A DNA stretch of 64,000 nucleotides, taken from NCBI RefSeq assembly GCF_002933395.1, contig NZ_PKFN01000007.1, forward strand, positions 248,001-312,000, read 5' to 3'. Position 1 is the stretch's first letter, and every line of letters begins with the position of its first letter. A model generated the notes under the pieces. The model was not told where the DNA came from, ran no database searches, and saw nothing but the letters and a program-made list of their open reading frames with translations. Below are positions 1-6,845 of the stretch, in pieces. The stretch comes from Yoonia maritima (GTDB taxonomy: Bacteria; Pseudomonadota; Alphaproteobacteria; Rhodobacterales; Rhodobacteraceae). The translations under genes were made by a program, and so were the position numbers.

Positions 1-389
1 TCGCCAATGTTGGCCTGACCCGCTGGCGCGTCTGCCACAATAACGAGACTTTCGACGTTCCCACCAAAAATGGTGTCATCGTTTGGTGATGCTGGGCCGT
101 AGCTTGCGAATGTTCCAGCAGCTTGAATGGTCGTGTCAATCTCAAAGCCGTACTGATCTTTGAGCACATATGTAAACGGGCCAAGTGCCCCTTCGGGCCA
201 ATCTATGACGCTCCAGTCCAGCCCAAAGTCACCAGCATTCACTTTCGTCGTTGTGCCAACAGAGCTTAATGATGTGAACATGATAAGCCCGAACGCCGCC
301 TTGCGACCAAAGGAGCGCGGAACGAGAAAACTCTTTATAATCGACACAACATCAACCTTTCTGTACGTGCCGATCATCAGGCACGACAT
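1..389 (-). CDS. Truncated exported protein of unknown function (5' end only)
   Basis: An open frame runs leftwards from ATG 389 and leaves the window without a stop, so only about 129 residues are visible. The N-terminus is basic, followed by a hydrophobic stretch (FGLIMFTSLSSVGTTTKVNA) that looks like a signal peptide, so export is likely. The visible mature part is acidic and rich in Gly, Asp, Phe and Trp and has no cysteine, as in secreted or surface proteins. A GAGGTGAG ribosome site lies about 10 nt before ATG 389. GTG 347, with AGAAAGG 8 nt upstream, is an equally credible start. I do not recognise a family. Its position beside the muramidase and close to the DUF11 cassette suggests an envelope role, which is inference only. 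Confidence 0.6.
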   Translation of the reverse strand, partial: MSCLMIGTYRKVDVVSIIKSFLVPRSFGRKAAFGLIMFTSLSSVGTTTKVNAGDFGLDWSVIDWPEGALGPFTYVLKDQYGFEIDTTIQAAGTFASYGPASPNDDTIFGGNVESLVIVADAPAGQANIG

Positions 390-594
390 AAATCAATTCT
401 CACCTCAGTCTATGTGCACTTAAACCTATGATTGTGGCCTGTTAGACGTGATGTATAGCTTTTCTAAAGATCATCCTAGTAAATCGGATCACGATGCACC
501 AAAGAGCGGATGCACATACATCGGCGCATTCGAGCGATAAGCTATACTTTTGGATAGTATCACAGGTAATTTCCCAGTACCGGACAGAAATACG

Positions 595-629
595 GTTTGT
601 CCCCGGTCGAGAGCTAACCGGGGACAAAC
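595..629. terminator. Strong 13-bp inverted repeat
   Basis: GTTTGTCCCCGGT at 595-607 is exactly complementary to 617-629, with a 9-nt loop. It lies in the gap between the stop of the muramidase gene (664) and the next gene on the same strand (start 389). It can act as a terminator for the muramidase transcript. Neither side has a proper run of T, so rho-independent activity is not assured. The rest of 390-663 shows no gene I can support. Confidence 0.5.
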
Positions 630-663
630 ACAACACTCGCTTGGTCGGCGGTTCAGACTACAT

Positions 664-1395
664 TCAGAAGCGCAATTGGGGGGCAGCTGGCTGTCTGAAA
701 ATAGACGCCATTTCCCGGTCAAATGTGGCCCAAGTGATGGTTGCTCGGTTGCCAGCATAGCCATCATAATAGGACCGGCCGGTACTTGTCGGCAAACCAG
801 CCCAAACCTGTGCGAGGTTGTTCATAAAACGTGTGCGGCCAATGTGGCCTTCGACAAATTCTTCGTATCCGGCATCTTTCAGTAAGATGTCAGCAAGATT
901 ATCCTGCAACGCAGGCGTGAACTTCATATTGTATGAATAGCCGCTACGGCGCATCAAATCTCTGAGCGTGGAGGGGATAAATTGATATCGTCCAATCGCG
1001 TGAGGTTGATGTGGGGTTGCGTCAATCCAATCAATGATTTGCCCGACAGTCATATCAGTCGGCAGTTCATGCGGTAGCCGTGCTGCGCCGCGATGAATTG
1101 TATCGTAACCACGTGAATCCGCCTCTGCGACTGCAATCAGCGATTTTAGCCGAGATATATCGTCACCACTCGATTGGAAGTCTAACCGTGGTTGAGATGG
1201 CCGCCGTTGTGCTGCCCATTGGTCAAGACCGCGCTGTGTTTGCGCTGCATTCCAGAATTGGGCCGTTGATAGAGTGTCCCAGTCGTGACTGCTCGTGAAC
1301 TGATCGAGTGAAGACAAATCAATGGTTTCCGCGGCCGCAGGTGCGGTAAACAACGCAAAAAGTGAAATGAAAATATGTCGTTTAAAACCGGTCAT
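664..1395 (-). CDS. Exported lambda-lysozyme-like muramidase (GH104-like)
   Basis: The product is 243 residues from ATG 1395, which has an AGGG ribosome site 9 nt upstream; an earlier ATG at 1428 has none. Residues 1-24 form a signal peptide ending in PAAAE. The C-terminal 160 residues resemble the phage lambda endolysin fold: AVAEAD carries the expected catalytic Glu, AIGRYQFIPSTL matches the conserved GRYQ segment, and VWAGLP followed by YDGYAGN matches the late conserved region. Such enzymes cleave peptidoglycan glycan strands. The N-terminal 70 residues after the signal are Gln/Ser/Asp-rich and match nothing I know. No holin, spanin or phage gene lies nearby, so this is more likely a cellular wall-remodelling enzyme than a lysis cassette. 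It is divergent from the response regulator gene. Confidence 0.75.
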   Translation of the reverse strand: MTGFKRHIFISLFALFTAPAAAETIDLSSLDQFTSSHDWDTLSTAQFWNAAQTQRGLDQWAAQRRPSQPRLDFQSSGDDISRLKSLIAVAEADSRGYDTIHRGAARLPHELPTDMTVGQIIDWIDATPHQPHAIGRYQFIPSTLRDLMRRSGYSYNMKFTPALQDNLADILLKDAGYEEFVEGHIGRTRFMNNLAQVWAGLPTSTGRSYYDGYAGNRATITWATFDREMASIFRQPAAPQLRF

Positions 1396-1868
1396 ACTCG
1401 TATCCCTAGTCACCCAAACAATGTGCATTTCTACTTAGGATATCCTGCCATGCTTGAATGCTGGCGACTGACTAAAGAAAGGATAAGTGGAGAGAATAAA
1501 GGATAGTCCAATCACCTTTAGGATAGTTTTGAATGCTGGAATGTGCAGTCTAGGGTTGCATTGGGGTGCGTAAATCGTCGCCTATGTTCAGCGAAAGTTC
1601 TTCGTGAATTCGTGTTTGTTCTGCCATTTTGGCTATATTTCGCCGAATTCCTATTGAGGTCGCGCGTGGCGCATGCGACGCTGACTGCAATTAATGGTTG
1701 CGTGTGAATTTTCTCGCGCAAGTGTTTTTTGTATGGGGGCATACAGGACGTTCACGGTTGCTAGTGATTGTCCGCAAGACGTATTTGGCTGAGATTCAGT
1801 AGGACGAGATGGGTGCGCGCATTCGTCCCTGTAATTGAAGGAAAAATACGGGATAGACGAGGGAGTTG
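1396..1868. promoter_or_regulatory. Divergent intergenic region with AGGATA repeats at 20-bp spacing
   Basis: This 473-bp gap separates the muramidase gene (minus) from the response regulator gene (plus). AGGATA occurs at 1437, 1480, 1500 and 1520; the last three are spaced exactly 20 bp apart, about two helical turns. The copy at 1437 sits in the palindrome AGGATATCCT. TTGAATGCTGG is directly repeated at 1454 and 1529. Just before the regulator, GGACGA (1802) and TCGTCC (1823) can form a leader hairpin. Ordered repeats like these suit a tandem operator, possibly for the adjacent regulator. That use is inferred. No gene is supported inside the gap. Confidence 0.45.
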
Positions 1869-2477
1869 ATGAAAATTTTAATTGCCGATGATCACGACAT
1901 GGTGCGCGAGACGATTGCCTTATATTTGCAAAATGAACACGGAGAGCACATTACCCAAGCGGCAAATCTCGATGATGCCCTTATAGCCATTAAAAATAGT
2001 CCTCCTTTTGCTGTCGTAATACTTGATTACGATATGCCAGGGATGAATGGGCTTGACGGGCTGGAAAAGGCACTTGTGGAAAATGGTGGAAACCCCGTTG
2101 CTTTGATTTCAGGAACCGCAAATCGGGCAATTGCCGAGCAGGCCCTAGGTATGGGGGCCGCTGGATTTCTACCGAAAACAATGGCGGCTAAGTCTATGAT
2201 TAATGCCATAAAGTTTATGGCATTGGGGGAAATTTATGCCCCGTTAGATTTCATGACTGCTGAAGAGGAAGAAAACGTTGCTGCCAGCCACTTGTCATTG
2301 CGTGAAAAGCAGGTGCTCAAGGGCATCGCTGAAGGAAAGTCTAACAAGGAAATCGCTCGTGATATCGACCTGCAAGAAGTTACCGTTAAGCTGCATGTCA
2401 AAACGCTCTGTCGTAAGCTTCATGCAAAGAACCGGACACATGCGGCCATGATAGCGCGTGATCGGAATATGATCTGA
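1869..2477 (+). CDS. LuxR/NarL-type response regulator
   Basis: The product is 202 residues from ATG 1869, with GGGAG just upstream; a TTG at 1866 is possible. Residues 1-120 are a receiver domain: Asp7 and Asp8 form the acidic pocket, Asp53 in VVILDYDMPG is the phospho-acceptor, a conserved Ser/Thr follows in ALISGT, and Lys in FLPKT is the conserved lysine. Residues 138-200 are a LuxR-type helix-turn-helix (LSLREKQVLKGIAEGKSNKEIA). It should be a phosphorylation-controlled transcription factor in the cytoplasm. No histidine kinase lies in the window, so it is an orphan here. It lies between genes for exported proteins and just upstream of the DUF11 cassette, which makes those genes plausible targets. 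Confidence 0.9.
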   Translation: MKILIADDHDMVRETIALYLQNEHGEHITQAANLDDALIAIKNSPPFAVVILDYDMPGMNGLDGLEKALVENGGNPVALISGTANRAIAEQALGMGAAGFLPKTMAAKSMINAIKFMALGEIYAPLDFMTAEEEENVAASHLSLREKQVLKGIAEGKSNKEIARDIDLQEVTVKLHVKTLCRKLHAKNRTHAAMIARDRNMI

Positions 2478-2479
2478 TA

Positions 2480-2514
2480 CATAGCAACCGACGATATACA
2501 CGCTGGTTGCTATG
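2480..2514. terminator. Bidirectional terminator-like hairpin between convergent genes
   Basis: CATAGCAACC at 2480-2489 is a perfect 10-bp complement of 2505-2514, with a 15-nt loop. It sits 2 nt after the response regulator stop and before the stop of the convergent minus-strand gene. There is no long T tract, so termination strength is uncertain. Confidence 0.55.
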
Positions 2515-2547
2515 CCAGTTTCGACTAAATCGGCGGTCGATACCTGT

Positions 2548-3033
2548 CTAGATTGCGAACTTTAAGCCAAATGTCCACAAATGTTCGTAGTTCCCTAATT
2601 CTATGTCGCCCGGAAGATACTGGACGAATACCGGAATTTTGTCGTGTGTAAATTCCAATCCGCCGATACCAATTATATCGGACCCTCCAACACTTATCGG
2701 AGTGTCGCTGCCTGTTTGCGGGTAATGTGCAATACCAACGAATGGGTGCACGTGAAACCCACCAGCGCTTAGGCTAATAAAATCTGATGTGAACGTGGCC
2801 GATGTGGCGATGTTCGAAAAGCTATTTCTGTGCACGCCTAGTCGTATGCTCGCGATATCACAATTCCACGAAACAAAGATACCGGGATTGAATTCGTCGA
2901 AATCTTGCTGGGCGTTTACGTGATGGGACCCTAACAGCACTGCAATGCCATCAGGTTTCATAATCTCACAATTTTCTGCAAAAAGCGGGTTTGCCGTGGC
3001 GGCAATTACGGCTGCAACTAAATACTGATTCAT
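2548..3033 (-). CDS. Small exported beta-rich protein, possibly an outer-membrane barrel
   Basis: The product is 161 residues. Residues 1-19 form a signal peptide ending in PLFAEN. The mature part alternates polar and hydrophobic residues and ends in LWTFGLKFAI, which resembles a final transmembrane beta-strand. The segment GSHHVN followed by NPGIFVSWNC recalls the Ser-His and 'NPG' segments of small barrels such as PagL-like or acyloxyacyl hydrolases, but I cannot name the family with confidence. The two cysteines of the mature part could form a disulfide. It converges on the response regulator gene and diverges from the DUF11 cassette. Confidence 0.6.
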   Translation of the reverse strand: MNQYLVAAVIAATANPLFAENCEIMKPDGIAVLLGSHHVNAQQDFDEFNPGIFVSWNCDIASIRLGVHRNSFSNIATSATFTSDFISLSAGGFHVHPFVGIAHYPQTGSDTPISVGGSDIIGIGGLEFTHDKIPVFVQYLPGDIELGNYEHLWTFGLKFAI

Positions 3034-3539
3034 ACTTATGGCTCTCTCTTCTCATCTTGGGCCGACTGACTTTTGACGCGCTGTGTAATCGGTAAGCTGG
3101 TAGGATTGTGTTTGCTAAAGTCTATGTGGTGGTAACATCGGGGTTAGAATACATTAGCACTATGGAATGTATTGTACTGCAAAGTGGAAGTATAGATTGC
3201 TACTGCTTTGGTATATTGCCCGCGCGTTCGTATAGCTGTTGATGCTGTCATCCCCATAAAAAGTATAAATATACCTAATTTTTTTGTTTTGCTGTGATTA
3301 AACTCACTAATGGACCGTTTTGATCATCCAAATAAACGCGCCTAAGGCGAGTATGCTGTCCTACACTTTCGTATAGTCGAATACCTAAAGAGCCATGCGG
3401 TGACCTTTTGAGAGGATATCGCTCTGCCTTGCTTTCAAGAAAAATTGAAACATCGAACTACGTGGGCTCGCCCTACGGTAGTCAAATTTTAAATGCCTAG
3501 CCGGCGTTCCGTCGGCCCTTGAGAGAAGGAATAAAGATA
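3034..3539 (+). promoter_or_regulatory. Long leader/promoter region of the DUF11 cassette
   Basis: About 500 bp of AT-rich DNA without a supported gene lies between the divergent 161-residue protein gene and the DUF11 cassette. TATAG-centred words recur (about 3190, 3230 and 3371); TTCGTATAGTCGAA near 3368 is a partial dyad. AGGATATC at 3413 echoes the AGGATATCC word upstream of the response regulator. A GC-rich segment near 3498-3516 could form a short hairpin before the ribosome site. I cannot assign a -35/-10 pair with confidence. Confidence 0.35.
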
Positions 3540-4052
3540 ATGTCAATTCAGGCTATTGCATCATCGTTAAAGCTTTCGCTCGCTCCGGCGTTGGCGCTTG
3601 TTGCACATACCGCCGTTGCGCAAGAACTGAGCAGCTCCGCAGATTTCAAAATCGTTGAGTTTTCTGCTGACGGTGAGGAGATGCTGGTACAGCGTAGCGA
3701 AGTGCGACCGGGCGAAATTATTGAATATACGCTGATCCACAGCAACAACTCTGAAATGGATATGTCTGGGCTGTCCGTGTTTGCACCTGTCCCCGACGGT
3801 GTCACGCTTACCATTGGAAGCGACTTTTCAAGTGTTCAGGCGCAATTCGAAATTCAAGCCGAAATTGATCCTGAGCAAGAAGGACTGGAATGGTCGACCT
3901 TGCCTGCAATGCGCACCGTCATCAGCGAAGATGGCACGAAGATCCAAGAACCTGTTCCCGCCGAGGCCATAGAGGCCGTGCGTTGGAATTTGGAAGCGGC
4001 GCTCGCTGGGGGGGAGGCTGCTCTGAATACATATCGGGTGGTTGTTAACTAA
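3540..4052 (+). CDS. Small exported DUF11-like single-domain protein
   Basis: The product is 170 residues. The start is ATG 3540, with AGAAGGA 9 nt upstream; an in-frame TTG at 3519 is less likely. Residues 1-28 are a signal peptide ending in TAVAQ. The rest is one Ig-like domain of the DUF11 type: the segment EVRPGEIIEYTLIHSNNS matches the typical 'pGd.vtYtit.tNtg' strand pair, and LSVFAPVPDGVTL matches 'v.D.lP.gvt'. There is no cell-wall anchor, lipobox or membrane helix. It is the first gene of a three-gene cassette, 64 bp before the next. A periplasmic or surface accessory subunit is the likely role, but no function is established. Confidence 0.8.
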   Translation: MSIQAIASSLKLSLAPALALVAHTAVAQELSSSADFKIVEFSADGEEMLVQRSEVRPGEIIEYTLIHSNNSEMDMSGLSVFAPVPDGVTLTIGSDFSSVQAQFEIQAEIDPEQEGLEWSTLPAMRTVISEDGTKIQEPVPAEAIEAVRWNLEAALAGGEAALNTYRVVVN

Positions 4053-4116
4053 GCGGGCGCACCTGCTTGGAATGACCAAGTCTGTAAAAATTAAATCGTA
4101 GAAAAGGTACAAGACA

Positions 4117-6732
4117 GTGAAATATCAAAAAACGTTACTCTCTAGCAGCGCTCTCGTTGCCGTAGCATTCGCCGGAACAGCGGCCTTTGCAGCACCACCC
4201 GAAGCTGGCACAGTGATTGGTAACCAAGCGGTTGCGACATACACAAACGGCGCAGGGGACACGATCACAGTCACCTCTAATAAAGTTGAGACCGTAGTGC
4301 AGCAGGTTGCAGGTGTGACGATCACATCTGACAATACTGAAAATGTGGCTCCGGGGGGGAAAGCCTTTCTACCACACATTATTACCAACGACGGTAACGG
4401 ACCTGACGCGTTTACGCTAACTGCAACCGAAGGCGCAGGTGGTTACAATTTTGCGTCAGTTACCTTCTACGCTGATGCAGATATGGATGGTGTCGCCGAT
4501 AGCGCCACGCCAATCACTCAAACACCGACACTGGCCGCTGGCGAACGCTTTGGTGTCGTCATTGACGCGACAGCACCATCAACAGCAACGGCTGGTCAGA
4601 CAGAAACATTGACAGTCGCAGCGGCCAGTATCCTAACGGCGGCTGTCACGTCGTCGAACACTGACACGCTGACGGTATCATCGCAGGCCATCATGGAACT
4701 GGTCAAATCGATGGTTGTCGATAAAAGCGCTGGCGACCCAAGTATCGTTGACGCTGGTGATACAGTCACAATCACTTTGACCTATTCGAACACTGGTTTG
4801 GCGGCTGCTTCAGCCTATGCGGTCGAAGATATTATCGATACGAACCTGCCATACACTGTCACCTCTGCTCAGTGGTCCGATCGGACCGTCGCGGGTGGCT
4901 TGGATGAAACAAACGGCACTGGCGTTGATGCAACAAACGGCTCTGGTGAAACAATCGTTTACCAAGTCAACGCGGCAACAAACACGATCGATTTCACGAT
5001 TTCTAGTGTTGCTCCAGGTCGTACAGGGTCGGTGACATTTGAAACCACAATCGACGCGCTTGCTGATGCTGGATTGATCGAAAACACTGCAACGCAGTCT
5101 GACGGAACTGGTGCCTATCCACCGTCAAACACTGCGTCTATAACGGTTGACCCGCAGTATGCGCATGTGATGGACGACACCTATACGCAAGCTGACACCA
5201 CAGTCGTACGGTCTGCGACTGATGATGGTGCCGCTGGCGATGATGAAGTCACCGAAACCACGGATGTGTCGCAGGGTGCTGTGATTGGGTTTGAATTCGT
5301 CATCGGGAACGATTCAAATGAAATTGACAGTTACACGCTTGGCTTTACCGACGATGATTTTCCACCAGGTACGTCATTCCGCTTTGTCGGGGCAGACGGC
5401 ATCACGCCTGTTGTCGGAAGCGTCGGTCCTCTTGCGCCGGGTGAAGCAACCAAAGTGACATTGCTGGCGACACTTCCGGGTAACGCTGCGCCTGCGGCAG
5501 CTGGTGCAACCAATTATACAGCGACAGTTGATGCAACGTCGGAAGCATCTGGTCAGGTGAATAGTGCGGTTGCCGAATTCACTGGCGCTGTTCTTGCCGC
5601 TACAGTCGATCTTGAAAACCGCGTTGTCGGTTCGGAGGGTGATGGGGCTGCACCTACGAACGGCGGAAACCCATGGGTAACAACAAGCAGCGATCCGGGC
5701 GTTGCGATTAGTTTCCCGATGTCAGTTGAAAACGAAGGTCCGACCTCTGACAGCTATAACTTGTCTTTGGCTGCACCTCTGCCAACAGGTTGGTCCGTCG
5801 AGTTCCAGCTTGAGGATGGAACTGTGGTTACGAACACAGGTACCGTTCCAGCAGGTGCGACACAAAACATTGTTGCGATCATCACATCAGATGATGGTGC
5901 GGCTCCACAAGACCAGCTGGTCGAAATTGTGCTGACGTCACCGGTTTCTGGTCAAAGCGATAGCATCGTGAACCAAGTTACTGTGAACGAAGTTATCGAT
6001 GTCGCAATCGTTGCGGACCAAACAGTTCAGGCCGCGCCGGGTGGCGTTGTGGACATCCGTCACACAATCACCAACGAAGGTAATGTTACAATTACCGAAG
6101 GTGCAATCACGCAAAGTGGTCTGGTTGATTTCTCAGGCGCGATTTACTGGGATCAGAACGCGGATGGTGTCCTAGACCCATCAGATCCGGTGATCGATAA
6201 CTTTGATGACATCGGTGGCCTTGCCGCAGGCGTTTCAGCTTCGTTGATCTATCGTGTTCAGGCCGGGTCTGTTCCAGGTGTCTCCGAAGTGGGTACGCTG
6301 ACTTTGGCGACAAGCTTGAATGCTGGCGCGGAAACTGATGGTGATACTGCCGACAATACAGTTGAGGACCGCATCGTGGTCGTTTCTGGGGATGTGACTT
6401 TGGTGAAAACCCAAGCCATTGATCCAAGCTGCACCGGCGCTGCCGGAACCTTTAGCAAGGACCGTCAAGACGTCAATCCGGGGCAGTGCATTCGCTACCG
6501 TATCGAAGCAAGTAATACGGGTTCGGCCGCCGTTGCAAACGTTGAAATCAAGGATGTTGTTCCTGCTTACACCACGTTTGAAAGCTGCGGTGGCGGCTGT
6601 GATGCAGCAGTGACACCATCGGCGACCAGCACTGTGACAACGGCGACTGCGCCTAGTATCTCAAGCGCGCATGGTACCGTAGATCCCGGCAGTGTTGCGA
6701 CGCTCGAATTCACCGTGAGGGTTGACGAGTAA
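4117..6732 (+). CDS. Large exported multi-domain DUF11 surface protein
   Basis: The product is 871 residues from GTG 4117, with AAAAGG 9 nt upstream. Residues 1-26 are a signal peptide ending in AAFAA. Residues 27-70 form an N-terminal module (IGNQAVATYTN, then TSNKVETVVQQV) that recurs in the downstream barrel protein. At least five Ig-like/DUF11-type domains follow in tandem, with clear copies starting near residues 190 (MELVKSMVVDKS) and 760 (VTLVKTQAIDPS). DADMDGVAD near residue 120 and WDQNADGVLD near 678 look like Ca2+-binding loops. Four cysteines, all near the C-terminus, may pair. There is no anchor motif; the chain ends in VRVDE. It is probably a long secreted or surface fibre displayed with help of the barrel protein, which is inference from gene order and shared modules. 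Confidence 0.85.
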   Translation: MKYQKTLLSSSALVAVAFAGTAAFAAPPEAGTVIGNQAVATYTNGAGDTITVTSNKVETVVQQVAGVTITSDNTENVAPGGKAFLPHIITNDGNGPDAFTLTATEGAGGYNFASVTFYADADMDGVADSATPITQTPTLAAGERFGVVIDATAPSTATAGQTETLTVAAASILTAAVTSSNTDTLTVSSQAIMELVKSMVVDKSAGDPSIVDAGDTVTITLTYSNTGLAAASAYAVEDIIDTNLPYTVTSAQWSDRTVAGGLDETNGTGVDATNGSGETIVYQVNAATNTIDFTISSVAPGRTGSVTFETTIDALADAGLIENTATQSDGTGAYPPSNTASITVDPQYAHVMDDTYTQADTTVVRSATDDGAAGDDEVTETTDVSQGAVIGFEFVIGNDSNEIDSYTLGFTDDDFPPGTSFRFVGADGITPVVGSVGPLAPGEATKVTLLATLPGNAAPAAAGATNYTATVDATSEASGQVNSAVAEFTGAVLAATVDLENRVVGSEGDGAAPTNGGNPWVTTSSDPGVAISFPMSVENEGPTSDSYNLSLAAPLPTGWSVEFQLEDGTVVTNTGTVPAGATQNIVAIITSDDGAAPQDQLVEIVLTSPVSGQSDSIVNQVTVNEVIDVAIVADQTVQAAPGGVVDIRHTITNEGNVTITEGAITQSGLVDFSGAIYWDQNADGVLDPSDPVIDNFDDIGGLAAGVSASLIYRVQAGSVPGVSEVGTLTLATSLNAGAETDGDTADNTVEDRIVVVSGDVTLVKTQAIDPSCTGAAGTFSKDRQDVNPGQCIRYRIEASNTGSAAVANVEIKDVVPAYTTFESCGGGCDAAVTPSATSTVTTATAPSISSAHGTVDPGSVATLEFTVRVDE

Positions 6733-6774
6733 GTTGCCACTACAGCTGCATTTTTTGGGTAGCTGCACGATAAA

Positions 6775-6802
6775 GTCCCCTCCGTTGCGTTCCGGGGGGG
6801 AC
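6775..6802 (+). terminator. Intercistronic hairpin between the two large DUF11 genes
   Basis: Positions 6775-6784 pair with 6793-6802 over 10 bp (nine Watson-Crick pairs and one G-T), with an 8-nt loop. The stem is mostly G-C and is followed by AGTTTCC rather than a T run. It lies 43 bp after the 871-residue gene and 44 bp before the barrel gene. A leaky terminator or 3'-end stabiliser that gives more of the fibre than of the barrel is plausible. Confidence 0.5.
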
Positions 6803-6845
6803 AGTTTCCAACGTTTTCGCGTGTTCCTTGGTTGAAGGTTACAAG

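Noticed and set aside
160-423. 87-codon plus-strand frame at the left edge
   Set aside because: The minus strand here carries a frame with ribosome site and signal peptide running off the window; the plus frame has neither.
664-1395. Prophage remnant suggested by the lambda-lysozyme-like gene
   Set aside because: No holin, integrase, capsid or tail gene is present nearby, and the protein has its own signal peptide.
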